Source: Alphaproteobacteria bacterium (lineage in GTDB: Bacteria > Pseudomonadota > Alphaproteobacteria > SMXS01). Taken from it: a stretch of DNA of 64,000 nucleotides. The notes beneath the pieces are model-generated. The model was not told where the DNA came from. It was given only the letters and a program-made list of their open reading frames with translations, and did not search any database. The DNA is taken from the NCBI GenBank assembly GCA_016124315.1, contig WGNW01000025.1, forward strand, positions 50,484 through 114,483, given 5' to 3'. This document shows, in pieces, positions 45,494 through 54,896 of this stretch; position 1 is the stretch's first letter; every line of letters begins with the position of its first letter. The translations under genes were made by a program, and so were the position numbers.

Positions 45494-48223
45494 TTGTCCG
45501 ATAAGTTCGACGGTACCATACGGCTGTTGATGCTGGAGGACAGCGTGCTCGATGCGGAGCTGTCCTGCCACTATCTCAAGCGCTCGCGCCTCGATCTGTC
45601 GATCACGGTCGCCCGCGGCCGCCAGGACTTCATGGCGGCGCTCGACGGCGGCGCGGTGGACCTCATCCTCGCCGACTATTCGCTGCCGGACTTCGACGGG
45701 CTGAGGGCCCTCGAGGCGGCGCGCGAGACGCTGCCGGAGGCGCCCTTCATCTTCCTGTCCGGGGTCATCGGCGAGGAGTTCGCCACCGAGGCCCTCAAGA
45801 AGGGAGCCACCGACTACGTACTGAAGCGCAACGTCGCGCGGCTTCCCGCCGCCGTGGAACGCGCGCTGTCGGAGGCCCGCGAGCGCCGCGAACGGCGGGC
45901 GGCAGAGGCGGCGCTGCACCAGAGCATGGTGGGCATGCGCCTTGCAGTCGACGCCGGGCGCCTCGGCACCTGGGACTATTCGCCGGTCATCGAGAGCCTG
46001 AAGCTCGACCGCCGCTGCCGCGCCATGTACGGGAAAAGCGCCGACCGCTCGTTCTCCCTGGAGAACATCTACCAGCGATGTCATCCCGACGACGTGCAAC
46101 GGGTCCGCGAGGCGGTGACGGCGGCACTCGACCCGCACGGCTCGGGCGAGATGTCAGAAGAATACCGGGTGATCTCGGAATCCGGCCGGGAGACCTGGGT
46201 GGCGGCGCGCGGCCAGGCCTTCTTCGAGCGCGGCCGGTGCATCCGCCTGACCGGCATCATGCAGGACATCACCGAGCAGAAGCGCTCGCAGGAGGCCATG
46301 CAGCAGCTCAACCAGGCGCTGGAAGCCCGCGTGGCGGAAAGCAACCGGGAGCGCGACCGCATGTGGAGCCTGAGCCAGGACCTGATGACGGTGTGCCGGC
46401 CGGACGGTAACCTGGGCATGGTCAATCCCGCCTGGAACCGGATTCTCGGCTGGCCGGAAGAGGCCCTCGTCGGCCGCCCGCTGCTCGACCTGGTGCACGA
46501 GGAGGATCGGGAGAGCACACGGGAAGCGCTCGAATCGGTTCTCGCCGGCAAGCCCTGCCCGGGCTTCGACAACCGCGTCCTCTGCCACGACGACGACTGG
46601 CGCTGGATCCGCTGGATCGCCAACGCCGAGGACCGCACCGTCTACGCCGTCGGGCGCGACATCACCGCCGAGATGGAGAACGCCGAGCGCCTGAGGCAGA
46701 TCCAGAAGATGGAGATGATCGGCCAACTCACCGGCGGCGTGGCCCACGATTTCAACAACCTGCTGACCGTCATCGTCGGCAACCTGGACATGGCCGCCAA
46801 ACGCACGCGCAAGCTGCCGCCCGACGACCTCACCGACCTGGTGCAGCGGCTGCTGGAGAACGCCCGGCGCGGCACGGAGCGGGCCACCGCCCTCACCCAG
46901 CGGCTGCTGGCCTTCGCCCGCCGCCAGCCGCTCGATCCGGCGCCGATCGACGCCAACCGGCTGGTGCTGGGCATGTCGGACCTGTTCAGCCGCACCCTGG
47001 GCGAGCACATCGCCGTCGAGACGGTGCTGAGCGAGGACCTCTGGACGGTACATGCCGACCCGCACCAGCTCGAGAACGCGCTGCTCAACCTGGCGGTCAA
47101 CGCCCGCGACGCCATGCCGGAGGGCGGCCGGCTGGTCATCGAGACCCAGAACTGCTGGTTCGACGACTTCGCCGCGGCGGGCATGGCCGAGATCGACCCC
47201 GGCCGCTACGTGCTGCTCGCCGTCACCGACACGGGGACGGGAATGGACGCGGAGACGCTGGAGCAGGTCTTCGAGCCGTTCTTCACCACCAAGGACGTGG
47301 GGCACGGCAGCGGGCTCGGGCTCAGCCAGGTGTACGGCTTCGTGCGCCAGTCGGGCGGCTACGTGAAGATCTACAGCGAGCCCGGCATGGGCACCACGGT
47401 CAGGCTCTACCTGCCGCGCCTGGAGGAGGGCGTGGAGGAAACGCGCCCGCGGCCCGAAGGCCCCTTCGCCGAGCAGGAAAGCCAGACCACCATCCTGGTG
47501 GTCGAGGACGACGAGGACGTGCGCATCTATTCGACCGACCTGCTGCGCGACCTGGGATACCGGGTGCTGGAGGCGGGCAACGGCGCCGCCGCGCTCGCCA
47601 TGCTGCGCGAGCATCCCGAGGTCCGCCTGCTGTTCACCGACATCGGCCTGCCCGGCGGCATGAACGGCCGCGAGTTGGCCGACGCGGTGCGTCGGCTGCG
47701 GCCGAGGCTGCGCATCCTGTTCACCAGCGGCTTCGCCACCAACGCCATCGCCCACAGCGGCCGGCTGGACCCGGGCGTGCAATTGCTGCCCAAGCCCTTC
47801 ACCTACGAGACCCTGGCCGCCAAGATCGACGACGTGCTCCGCACCCCCATGGAATCCTCCCGGGTGCTGATCGTCGAGGACGAGGTGCTGGTGCGCATGG
47901 TGGCCGTCGACGTGCTGGCCGACATGGGCTTCCAGGTGGAGGAGGCCGGCACGGCCGCCGAGGCCCTGGAGAAGCTGCGGGCGGCGGGCGACCGGTTCGA
48001 CGCCGCCATCATCGACATCGGCCTGCCCGACATGAAGGGCGACCGGCTCGCCGCGGAACTGCGCGACCTGCGGCCCGGCCTGCCCATCGTCATCGCCAGC
48101 GGCTACGATATCGGCGACGTGCGCGACCAGTTCTCCGGCGAGGACAACATGGGCGTGGTCCCAAAGCCCTACGACGGCGACGACCTGATCCGCGAACTGG
48201 AGCGCCTCGGCATCCTCGCCTGA
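45494..48223 (+). CDS. Hybrid histidine kinase: REC-PAS-PAS-HisKA-HATPase-REC-REC
   Basis: This 909-aa cytosolic kinase starts at TTG 45494, 1 bp after the preceding stop; an in-frame ATG lies near 45530. The N-terminal receiver (about 8-120) has LMLEDSVLDAEL and LILADYSLPDFDG. Two PAS domains follow (about 150-255 and 285-400). The kinase box is GGVAHDFNNLLTVIVGNLDM with His about 417, then a HATPase with NLAVNARDAM and GSGLGLSQVYG. Two C-terminal receivers begin near 664 (TILVVEDDEDV) and 788 (RVLIVEDEV). No membrane segment is present. Its N-terminal receiver could accept a signal from BphP. Confidence 0.92.
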   Translation: MSDKFDGTIRLLMLEDSVLDAELSCHYLKRSRLDLSITVARGRQDFMAALDGGAVDLILADYSLPDFDGLRALEAARETLPEAPFIFLSGVIGEEFATEALKKGATDYVLKRNVARLPAAVERALSEARERRERRAAEAALHQSMVGMRLAVDAGRLGTWDYSPVIESLKLDRRCRAMYGKSADRSFSLENIYQRCHPDDVQRVREAVTAALDPHGSGEMSEEYRVISESGRETWVAARGQAFFERGRCIRLTGIMQDITEQKRSQEAMQQLNQALEARVAESNRERDRMWSLSQDLMTVCRPDGNLGMVNPAWNRILGWPEEALVGRPLLDLVHEEDRESTREALESVLAGKPCPGFDNRVLCHDDDWRWIRWIANAEDRTVYAVGRDITAEMENAERLRQIQKMEMIGQLTGGVAHDFNNLLTVIVGNLDMAAKRTRKLPPDDLTDLVQRLLENARRGTERATALTQRLLAFARRQPLDPAPIDANRLVLGMSDLFSRTLGEHIAVETVLSEDLWTVHADPHQLENALLNLAVNARDAMPEGGRLVIETQNCWFDDFAAAGMAEIDPGRYVLLAVTDTGTGMDAETLEQVFEPFFTTKDVGHGSGLGLSQVYGFVRQSGGYVKIYSEPGMGTTVRLYLPRLEEGVEETRPRPEGPFAEQESQTTILVVEDDEDVRIYSTDLLRDLGYRVLEAGNGAAALAMLREHPEVRLLFTDIGLPGGMNGRELADAVRRLRPRLRILFTSGFATNAIAHSGRLDPGVQLLPKPFTYETLAAKIDDVLRTPMESSRVLIVEDEVLVRMVAVDVLADMGFQVEEAGTAAEALEKLRAAGDRFDAAIIDIGLPDMKGDRLAAELRDLRPGLPIVIASGYDIGDVRDQFSGEDNMGVVPKPYDGDDLIRELERLGILA

Positions 48224-48388
48224 TCGCAGAACGACAAAGTAAAGCGCCGCCGACTTCTCGATCGTTTCTTTCCCGTCTCCGTCGCCGGAAGAAGAAAGCC
48301 GTTGACGTACACCGATATCGGGCAGAACACTTGTCCGATTGGAGCCGGCGCCGGGCCACGCCGCTCGTCTGTCCGAGAGGGGTAAGCG
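48224..48388 (+). promoter_or_regulatory. Upstream region of the ethanolamine cluster
   Basis: These 165 bp contain TTGACG (48302-48307), a -35-like box, followed by the palindrome CCGATATCGG (48312-48321). The palindrome would lie between -35 and -10 if this is the promoter. No convincing -10 is seen. GAGAGGGG precedes the permease ATG as ribosome site. The regulator is unknown. Confidence 0.35.
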
Positions 48389-49888
48389 ATGAGCGAGACC
48401 AAGGGCATGCACGGCGTCTCCTACAAGGCCGTGGACGGAACCTATTTCGAGCGGCGCGGGCTGCGGCGGTACGCCGGCGTGTTCTCGCTGTGGGCGCTGG
48501 GCGTGGGCGCCGTCATCTCCGGCGACTTCTCCGGCTGGAACTTCGGCCTCGGCTTCGGCTGGGGCTCCATGCTGCTCGCCACCGTCATCATCGGCGTGAT
48601 GTATCTCGGACTGACCTACTCCATCGCCGAGATGTCGCCCGCCCTGCCCCACACCGGCGGCGCCTATTCCTTCGCCCGCTCGGCCATGGGGCCGTGGGGC
48701 GGCTTCGTCACCGGCGTCGCCGAGAACATCGAGTACATCCTGACGCCGGCGGTGATCGTCTTCTTCATCGGCTCCTACGTGGGCGCCATCCTCGGCACCG
48801 ACGCCGCCATCCAGCCGCTCTACTGGGTGATCGGCTACCTGGTCTTCCTGGGCCTCAACCTGTTCGGCGTGGAACTGTCGTTCCGGGTCACGGTTGTCGT
48901 GACCGTCGTGGCGCTGGCCGTGCTGGCGATCTTCTTCGTCAGCGCCCTGCCGCATGTGGACTTCCAGCGCTGGGCCATGAACATCGGCGTCGGCCCGGAC
49001 GGCGCGCTGGCGGAACTGCCCGGGGGCGGCGGCCCCTGGTTCCCCGACGGCGTGCACGGCGTGCTCGGCGCCCTGCCCTTCGCGGTCTGGCTGTTCCTTG
49101 CCATCGAACAGCTGCCGCTGGCGGCCGAGGAAGCGGTGGATCCGCGCCGCGACATGCCCAAGGGCATCATGCTCGGCATCTTCACCCTGATCCTGACGGC
49201 CTTCGGCGTGCTGTTCTTCAACGCGGCCATCGGGCCGGGCTCGTGGGGACTGCGGGCGTCGGGCGAGCCGCTGCTCGACGGCTTCCGCACCATCTACGGC
49301 ACCGACATCGCCAACCTGCTGGCGCTGGCCGCGATCCTGGGGCTGATCGCCAGCTTCCACGCCATCATGTACGCCTTCGGCCGGCAGATCTATTCGCTGT
49401 CGCGCGCCGGCTACCTGCCGCAGGGCCTGTCGCTGACCCACGGCAGGCACAAGACCCCCTACGTCGCGCTGATCGCCGGCAGCCTGGCGGGGTTCGGCGT
49501 GATGATCGTCATCTGGCTGGCCTACGGCGCCGAGACGGGCGGCAGCCTGATCGGCGCGACGCTGCTCAACATGGCCGTGTTCGGCGCCATGCTGTCCTAC
49601 ATCTACCAGGCGGTCTCCTTCATCCTGCTGCGCACCAACATGCCGCACATCCAGCGGCCCTACCGCAGCCCGTTCGGCATCCCCGGCGCCGTCGCCACCA
49701 TCGTGATCGGGCTGGTGACCATCTACTTCCAGGTGACCGACCCGTCGTTCCGCGAGCCGGTGATCGCGGTGGCGGTCTACTACGCCATCATGATCGTCTA
49801 CTTCGCCATCCGCGGCCGGCACCACCTGGTGCTGTCGCCCGAGGAGGAATTCGCCATCACCAAGGGTGCGTCCGGCAGCGGCCACTGA
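48389..49888 (+). CDS. eat: Ethanolamine permease, APC family
   Basis: This 499-aa amino acid-polyamine-organocation permease has about 12 helices. The N-terminal GVSYKAVDGTYFERRGLRRYAGVFSLWALGVGAVISGDFSGWNFGL pattern is the signature of the Eat ethanolamine permease group (only part quoted: AVISGDFSGWNFGLGFGWGS). TGGAYSFARSAMGPWGGFVTG, TLLNMAVFGAMLSYIYQ and the end motif RPYRSPFGIPGA agree. The downstream genes (GS-like ligase, ALDH, ADH, amidotransferase) fit import of a primary amine followed by gamma-glutamylation. Substrate specificity is inferred from family only. Confidence 0.88.
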   Translation: MSETKGMHGVSYKAVDGTYFERRGLRRYAGVFSLWALGVGAVISGDFSGWNFGLGFGWGSMLLATVIIGVMYLGLTYSIAEMSPALPHTGGAYSFARSAMGPWGGFVTGVAENIEYILTPAVIVFFIGSYVGAILGTDAAIQPLYWVIGYLVFLGLNLFGVELSFRVTVVVTVVALAVLAIFFVSALPHVDFQRWAMNIGVGPDGALAELPGGGGPWFPDGVHGVLGALPFAVWLFLAIEQLPLAAEEAVDPRRDMPKGIMLGIFTLILTAFGVLFFNAAIGPGSWGLRASGEPLLDGFRTIYGTDIANLLALAAILGLIASFHAIMYAFGRQIYSLSRAGYLPQGLSLTHGRHKTPYVALIAGSLAGFGVMIVIWLAYGAETGGSLIGATLLNMAVFGAMLSYIYQAVSFILLRTNMPHIQRPYRSPFGIPGAVATIVIGLVTIYFQVTDPSFREPVIAVAVYYAIMIVYFAIRGRHHLVLSPEEEFAITKGASGSGH

Positions 49889-49942
49889 TACGCTCGTGGC
49901 GCGGGGCGCCACCCCGCGCCCATCCGAGCGAGCGAAGGACCC

Positions 49943-51310
49943 ATGGACCCGAGGCAGGTAAGGACCGCTGACGACGCCAAGGCCATCGTCGAGGAGCGGC
50001 GGCTGGACTACGTCAAGGTCGGCGTGTTCGACGTCGACGGCGTGCTGCGCGGCAAGTACATGAGCCGCGGCAAGTTCCTTTCCGCCCTGGAGAAGGGCTT
50101 CGGCTTCTGCGACGTGGTGCTGGGCTGGGACTCCAACGACCAGCTCTACGACAATGTCAGCCTGACCGGCTGGCACACCGCCTATCCCGACGCGGCCGTG
50201 CGCCTGCTGCCCGACACCTGCCGCGCCGTGCCCATGGAAGGCGACATGCTGCTGTTCCTGGGCGAGTTCGCCGGCGAGGCGGAGGGCGCCTGCCCGCGCG
50301 GCGTGCTGCGCCGGGTGCTGGGCCGGGCGGAGTCCATGGGCCTCTCCGTCCGCGCGGCGGCGGAGTTCGAGTTCTTCCTGTTCGAGGAAACGCCCCATTC
50401 GGTGCGCGACAAGCACTACCGGGGCCTGCGCAACATCACCCCCGGCTTCTTCGGCTACTCGGTGCTGCGCAGCTCGGTCCACGCGGGCTTCTACAAGGAC
50501 CTGCTCGAGATGTGCGCCGCCATGGACTTCCCGCTGGAAGGCCTGCACACGGAGACCGGCCCCGGCGTGCTGGAGGCGGCCATCGACCATGACCTGGCCC
50601 TCGCCGCCGCCGACAAGGCCGCCCTGTTCAAGACCTTCGTCAAGGTGCTGGCGCAGCAGCGCGGCTGGATGGCCACCTTCATGGCCAAGTGGTCGCCCGA
50701 CTGGCCGGGCCAGAGCGGCCACCTGCACATGTCGGTCGCCGACCGCGACGGCAAGGCGGTGTTCCACGATCCCGGCAAGCCGCACGGCATGTCCGACGCC
50801 ATGCGCTGGTTCGTCGGCGGCCAGCAGCGGCTGATGCCCGAGCTGCTGGCCATGGTGGCCTGCACGGTCAATTCCTACACCCGGCTGGTGCCCGGCTTCT
50901 GGGCGCCCACCCAGGCCACCTGGGGCGTGGAGAACCGCACCTGCGCGCTCCGGGTCATCCCCGGCGCGGCCAAGAGCCAGCGGGTCGAGTACCGGATCGC
51001 CGCCGCCGACATCAACCCGTACATCGCGCTCGCCTGCGCGATCGGCTCGGGGCTGTGGGGCATGGAGCACCGCATCGAGCCGACCGAGGCGGTCGCCGGC
51101 AACGCCTATGCCATGGACTTTCCGGCCGAGCAGGGCCTGCCGAGGTCCCTGTCCGAGGCGGCGGAGCGGCTGGCCGGCTCGGCGGTGGCGCGGGCGCTGT
51201 TCGGCGACGCCTTCGTCGAGCATTACGCCGCCACGCGGGACTGGGAGGAGCGCGAGTTCCGCAAGTCCGTCACCGACTGGGAACTGGCCCGCTACTTCGA
51301 GATCATCTGA
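49943..51310 (+). CDS. Glutamine synthetase family ligase, probable gamma-glutamylethanolamide synthetase
   Basis: This 455-aa protein has the GS fold rather than a true GlnA identity. FDVDGVLRGKYM at the N-terminus is typical of PuuA/IpuC/GlnA4-type gamma-glutamylamide ligases. The metal-site AAAEFEFFLF, GLHTETGPGVLEAAI, the ATP loop-like SGHLHMSV and NRTCALRVIPG follow. It lacks the Tyr-adenylylation region of GlnA. The expected reaction is glutamate + amine + ATP to gamma-glutamylamide. With the Eat-type permease next to it, ethanolamine is the likeliest amine, as described for GlnA4 of Streptomyces coelicolor. It overlaps the ALDH start (TGATG). Confidence 0.88.
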   Translation: MDPRQVRTADDAKAIVEERRLDYVKVGVFDVDGVLRGKYMSRGKFLSALEKGFGFCDVVLGWDSNDQLYDNVSLTGWHTAYPDAAVRLLPDTCRAVPMEGDMLLFLGEFAGEAEGACPRGVLRRVLGRAESMGLSVRAAAEFEFFLFEETPHSVRDKHYRGLRNITPGFFGYSVLRSSVHAGFYKDLLEMCAAMDFPLEGLHTETGPGVLEAAIDHDLALAAADKAALFKTFVKVLAQQRGWMATFMAKWSPDWPGQSGHLHMSVADRDGKAVFHDPGKPHGMSDAMRWFVGGQQRLMPELLAMVACTVNSYTRLVPGFWAPTQATWGVENRTCALRVIPGAAKSQRVEYRIAAADINPYIALACAIGSGLWGMEHRIEPTEAVAGNAYAMDFPAEQGLPRSLSEAAERLAGSAVARALFGDAFVEHYAATRDWEEREFRKSVTDWELARYFEII

Positions 51311-52704
51311 TGAGCGCCACGGTGCAGTGCGTCAGCCCGGTCGACGGGCGGGTCTATGTGGAGCGTCCGCTCGACGGCGGCAACGCCGTCGACGCCGCGC
51401 TGGAGGCGGCGGTCGCGGCCCAGCGCCGCTGGAAGGCGGTGCCGCTGGAGGAACGTCAACGCCTGCTCTCCCGCGCCGTGGACGCCTTCGTGGCGCGCGG
51501 CCCCGAGATCGCCGCCGAGCTGACCTGGATGATGGGTCGCCCCGTTTCCCAGACGCCGGGCGAGGTCCGTGGCTTCGAGGAGCGCGCCCGCTACATGATC
51601 GAAGCGGCGCCGCGCGGGCTGGCGCCGCTCGAGCCTGAGCCGAAGGACGGCTTCATCCGCTACGTGGCACACGAGCCGCTGGGCGTGGTGGCGGTGGTCG
51701 CGCCCTGGAACTATCCCTACCTCACCGCCGTCAACGCGGTGATCCCGGCCCTGGCGGCGGGCAACGCGGTGCTCCTGAAGCACTCCCACCAGACGCCGCT
51801 GTGCGCCGAGCGCTTCGCCGAGGCGTTCCGCGAGGCCGGCCTGCCCGAGGGGGTGTTCCGCCACCTGCACCTGAGCCATGCCGACACCGCCGCGCTGGTC
51901 GCCGACGATCGGATCGCCGGCGTGTGCTTCACCGGATCGGTGGACGGCGGCCACGCGGTGCAGCAGGCGCTCGCCGGCGGCTTCGCCGCGGCCGGGCTGG
52001 AGCTGGGCGGCAAGGACCCGGCCTATGTGCGCGCCGACGCCGATCTCGCCCACGCCGTCGCCGGGCTGGTGGACGGCGCCATGTTCAACTCGGGCCAGAG
52101 CTGCTGCGGCATCGAGCGCATCTACGTGCACGAGGCGCTGTTTGACGATTTCGTCGCCAGCGCCCTGGAGACTGCCCGCGGCTACGTGCTGGGCGACCCC
52201 ACCAGCCTGGAGACCACCCTCGGCCCGATGGTACGCACCGCCGCCGCCGACTTCGTGCGCGGCCAGGTGGACGAGGCCGTGCGCCAGGGCGCGGCGGCGC
52301 TGATCGATCCGTCCCGCTTTCCGGCCGACGCCCCTGGAACGCCCTACCTGGCGCCCCAGATACTGGTGAATGTGGACCATTCCATGCGGATCATGACCGA
52401 GGAGACCTTCGGGCCGGCCGTCGGCATCATGAAGGTGCGCTCCGACGAGCAGGCGGTGCGGCTGATGAACGACAGCCGCTACGGGCTGACAGCGGCGATC
52501 TGGACTGCCGATCCCGACGCCGCGCGGCGGCTGGGCGGTCAGGTGGAGACAGGCACCGTGTTCATGAACCGCTGCGACTATCTCGACCCGGCGCTGGCCT
52601 GGAGCGGCGTCAAGGACAGCGGCCGCGGCTGCACCCTCTCGACCCTGGGGTACCAGTACCTCACCCGGCCCAAGTCGTTCCACCTGCGGCTCGCCACGAC
52701 CTGA
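51310..52704 (+). CDS. NAD(P)-dependent aldehyde dehydrogenase
   Basis: This 464-aa aldehyde dehydrogenase starts at ATG 51310; the track ORF begins inside the GS-like gene. The Asn of the oxyanion hole is in VAPWNYPYLTAVNAV, the general base Glu in GLELGGKDPAYV and the nucleophile in FNSGQSCCGIERIYV. EETFGPAVGIMKV is typical. In this cluster it would oxidise gamma-glutamyl-aminoacetaldehyde to gamma-glutamylglycine. The exact substrate is inference; general betaine-aldehyde-like activity is the alternative. Confidence 0.92.
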   Translation: MSATVQCVSPVDGRVYVERPLDGGNAVDAALEAAVAAQRRWKAVPLEERQRLLSRAVDAFVARGPEIAAELTWMMGRPVSQTPGEVRGFEERARYMIEAAPRGLAPLEPEPKDGFIRYVAHEPLGVVAVVAPWNYPYLTAVNAVIPALAAGNAVLLKHSHQTPLCAERFAEAFREAGLPEGVFRHLHLSHADTAALVADDRIAGVCFTGSVDGGHAVQQALAGGFAAAGLELGGKDPAYVRADADLAHAVAGLVDGAMFNSGQSCCGIERIYVHEALFDDFVASALETARGYVLGDPTSLETTLGPMVRTAAADFVRGQVDEAVRQGAAALIDPSRFPADAPGTPYLAPQILVNVDHSMRIMTEETFGPAVGIMKVRSDEQAVRLMNDSRYGLTAAIWTADPDAARRLGGQVETGTVFMNRCDYLDPALAWSGVKDSGRGCTLSTLGYQYLTRPKSFHLRLATT

Positions 52705-52722
52705 TCCGGAGGACAGACGGAC

Positions 52723-53898
52723 ATGACGCCCCTCACCGCCACCTGGAGCTTCCCGACCCGCATCCTGCACGGACCCGGCCGCATCGCGGAACTCGCCGAC
52801 GCGTGCCGCGGCGCCGGCATCCGCCGGCCGCTGTTCGTGACCGACGCCGGCCTGGCGGACTCGGCCATCGCCGCGCGCGCCCTCGCCTGCCTGAAGTCCC
52901 ACAGCATGACCGCACCGGTCTTCGCCGAGGTCCGCGCCAATCCGGTGGCGGCCAACGTCGAGGCGGGCGTGGCCGCCTTCCGCGACGGCGGCCATGACGG
53001 CGTGATCGCCTTCGGCGGCGGCTCGGGCCTCGACGCGGGCAAGGCCGTCGCCTTCATGAGCGGCCAGGGCCGCCCGATCTGGGATTTCGAGGACATCGGC
53101 GACTGGTGGACCCGGGCCGATCCGGACGGCATCGCGCCGGTGGTCGCCGTGCCGACGACCGCCGGCACCGGATCGGAGGTGGGGCGTGCCGCCGTGGTGC
53201 TCAACGAGGAGACCCACGAGAAGAAGATCATCTTCCACCCGAAGATGATGCCGGCGGCGGTGATCTGCGACCCGGAGCTGACCGTGGGCCTGCCGCCCCA
53301 CGTCACCGCCGCCACCGGCATGGACGCCTTCACCCACTGCTTCGAGGCCTACTGCGCGCCCGGCTTCCATCCCATGGCCGACGGCGTCGCGCTGCAGGGA
53401 CTGGGACTGATCGTCGAGCACCTGCCGGCCGCCTATGAGGACGGCGCGAACATCGTCGCCCGCTCCCGGATGATGGCGGCGGCCTCCATGGGCGCCGTCG
53501 CCTTCCAGAAGGGGCTGGGCGCCGTGCATGCCATCGCCCATCCGGTCGGCGCCCTCTACGACACCCATCACGGCCTGACCAACGCCGTGCTGCTGCCCTA
53601 CGTCATGATGCACAACCGGGCCGCCATCGAAACAAGGATGGAGCATCTGGCGGCGGTGCTGGGCCTGTCCCACCCCAATTTCGACGCGGTGCTCAACCAC
53701 ATCCTCTACCTGCGCGAGCACATGGGCATCCCGCACGCCCTGTCCGGCATCGGCGTCGACGCCGGCCGGGCCGCCGAGATCGGCCACTTCGCCGCCGCCG
53801 ACCCGTCGGCCGGCGGCAACCCGGTACCGGTTGAGGCCGCCGCCCTGGAGCGCATCTTCCGCGCCGCCGTCGCCGGCTCGCTGGAGGACGCCGCGTGA
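52723..53898 (+). CDS. Iron-containing alcohol dehydrogenase
   Basis: This 391-aa group III alcohol dehydrogenase has the NAD-binding GGGSGLDAGKAVA and VVAVPTTAGTGSEVGRAAV. Metal ligands are in GMDAFTHCFEAY and GLGAVHAIAHPVGALYDTHHGLTNA. It begins 18 bp after the ALDH gene and overlaps the amidotransferase by GTGA. In the proposed pathway it would oxidise the alcohol of gamma-glutamylethanolamide to the aldehyde. That oxidation is needed for ethanolamine but not for putrescine, so this gene argues for an amino alcohol as substrate. Confidence 0.92.
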   Translation: MTPLTATWSFPTRILHGPGRIAELADACRGAGIRRPLFVTDAGLADSAIAARALACLKSHSMTAPVFAEVRANPVAANVEAGVAAFRDGGHDGVIAFGGGSGLDAGKAVAFMSGQGRPIWDFEDIGDWWTRADPDGIAPVVAVPTTAGTGSEVGRAAVVLNEETHEKKIIFHPKMMPAAVICDPELTVGLPPHVTAATGMDAFTHCFEAYCAPGFHPMADGVALQGLGLIVEHLPAAYEDGANIVARSRMMAAASMGAVAFQKGLGAVHAIAHPVGALYDTHHGLTNAVLLPYVMMHNRAAIETRMEHLAAVLGLSHPNFDAVLNHILYLREHMGIPHALSGIGVDAGRAAEIGHFAAADPSAGGNPVPVEAAALERIFRAAVAGSLEDAA

Positions 53899-54767
53899 GC
53901 GGACTGAAGATCCTCGTCGTCGACGGCTATTCGGAGGAGGGGCGCACCCAGCTGGCCGCCTGGGGCGGCACCGTCGCAAGCGACCTCTATGCCGGCGCGC
54001 TGCGGCGCGTCCGCGGCGACCTGGCGATCGAGACGGCGTTTCCCGCCCTGCCCGACGCCGTCCTGCCCGACGTCGCGGCGCTGCGCGGCTATGACGGCGT
54101 CGCCTGGACCGGCTCGTCCCTCAACGTCTACAACGGCGGCCCGGAAATCGAGCGGCAGCTCGAGTTCTGCCGCAGCTGCTTTGCTTCCGGCGTGCCCCAG
54201 TTCGGCAGCTGCTGGGGCCTGCAGGTGGCGGCGGCCGCGGCCGGCGGCACGGTACTCCGCAACCCGCTCGGCCGCGAGATGGGCATCGCCCGCAAGATCG
54301 TGCTGACCGAGGCGGGCCGCGCCCATCCCCTCTACCACGGCCGGCCGTCGGTGTTCGACGCCATCGCCGTGCACAAGGACATCGTCACCGCGCTGCCGGA
54401 AGGGACGCGGATCCTCGCCTGGAACCCCATGGCGCGGGTACAGGCCGCCGCCTTCACCCACGACGGCGGTGCCTTCTGGGGCGTCCAGTACCACCCGGAG
54501 TACACTTTCGGCGAGATCGGCGCGGCGATGCGGCGCTACGCGGCCGGCCTGGTGGAGGAGGGCCTGTTCGAGAGCGAGCAGGCAGTGCGCCGGAGCGCGG
54601 GCATCTTCGCCTCGTTCGACGACGATGGCGGCGGTGCCGCCGACCGCTGGCTGGCCGGCCTCGACGACGACGTGCTCGACCCCGCCGAGCGACTGCGCGA
54701 TCTGAAGAACTGGCTGGACTTCGTCGAAGCCGGCCGGCGGCGCCGGACGGGATCGGGAAACTCCTGA
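53895..54767 (+). CDS. Class I glutamine amidotransferase-like hydrolase
   Basis: This 290-aa protein starts at GTG 53895, overlapping the ADH stop. It carries a class I glutaminase triad: Cys in QFGSCWGLQVA and His-Glu in GVQYHPEYTF. No synthetase domain is attached. In the puu pathway, PuuD of this superfamily hydrolyses a gamma-glutamyl bond; here it would release glutamate and glycine from gamma-glutamylglycine. It ends with an acidic, Arg-rich tail. The 129 bp after it hold no gene. Confidence 0.88.
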   Translation: MSGLKILVVDGYSEEGRTQLAAWGGTVASDLYAGALRRVRGDLAIETAFPALPDAVLPDVAALRGYDGVAWTGSSLNVYNGGPEIERQLEFCRSCFASGVPQFGSCWGLQVAAAAAGGTVLRNPLGREMGIARKIVLTEAGRAHPLYHGRPSVFDAIAVHKDIVTALPEGTRILAWNPMARVQAAAFTHDGGAFWGVQYHPEYTFGEIGAAMRRYAAGLVEEGLFESEQAVRRSAGIFASFDDDGGGAADRWLAGLDDDVLDPAERLRDLKNWLDFVEAGRRRRTGSGNS

Positions 54768-54896
54768 CAACTCAAGGCACTAGGCGCCAAACGCCGGTGC
54801 AGCGGAAGTGGGCGCGCTGGACTTCGCCAGCCAAAGCCATCATGCTCTGACAACCAAGACCGCGCCAACGCAACGATAGTTAGAGCCCTTCAGCCC

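Noticed and set aside
46154-51223. 1689-aa minus-strand ORF
   Set aside because: It is a very long shadow of the hybrid kinase, permease and GS-like genes on the plus strand. Length alone is not evidence at 70% GC.
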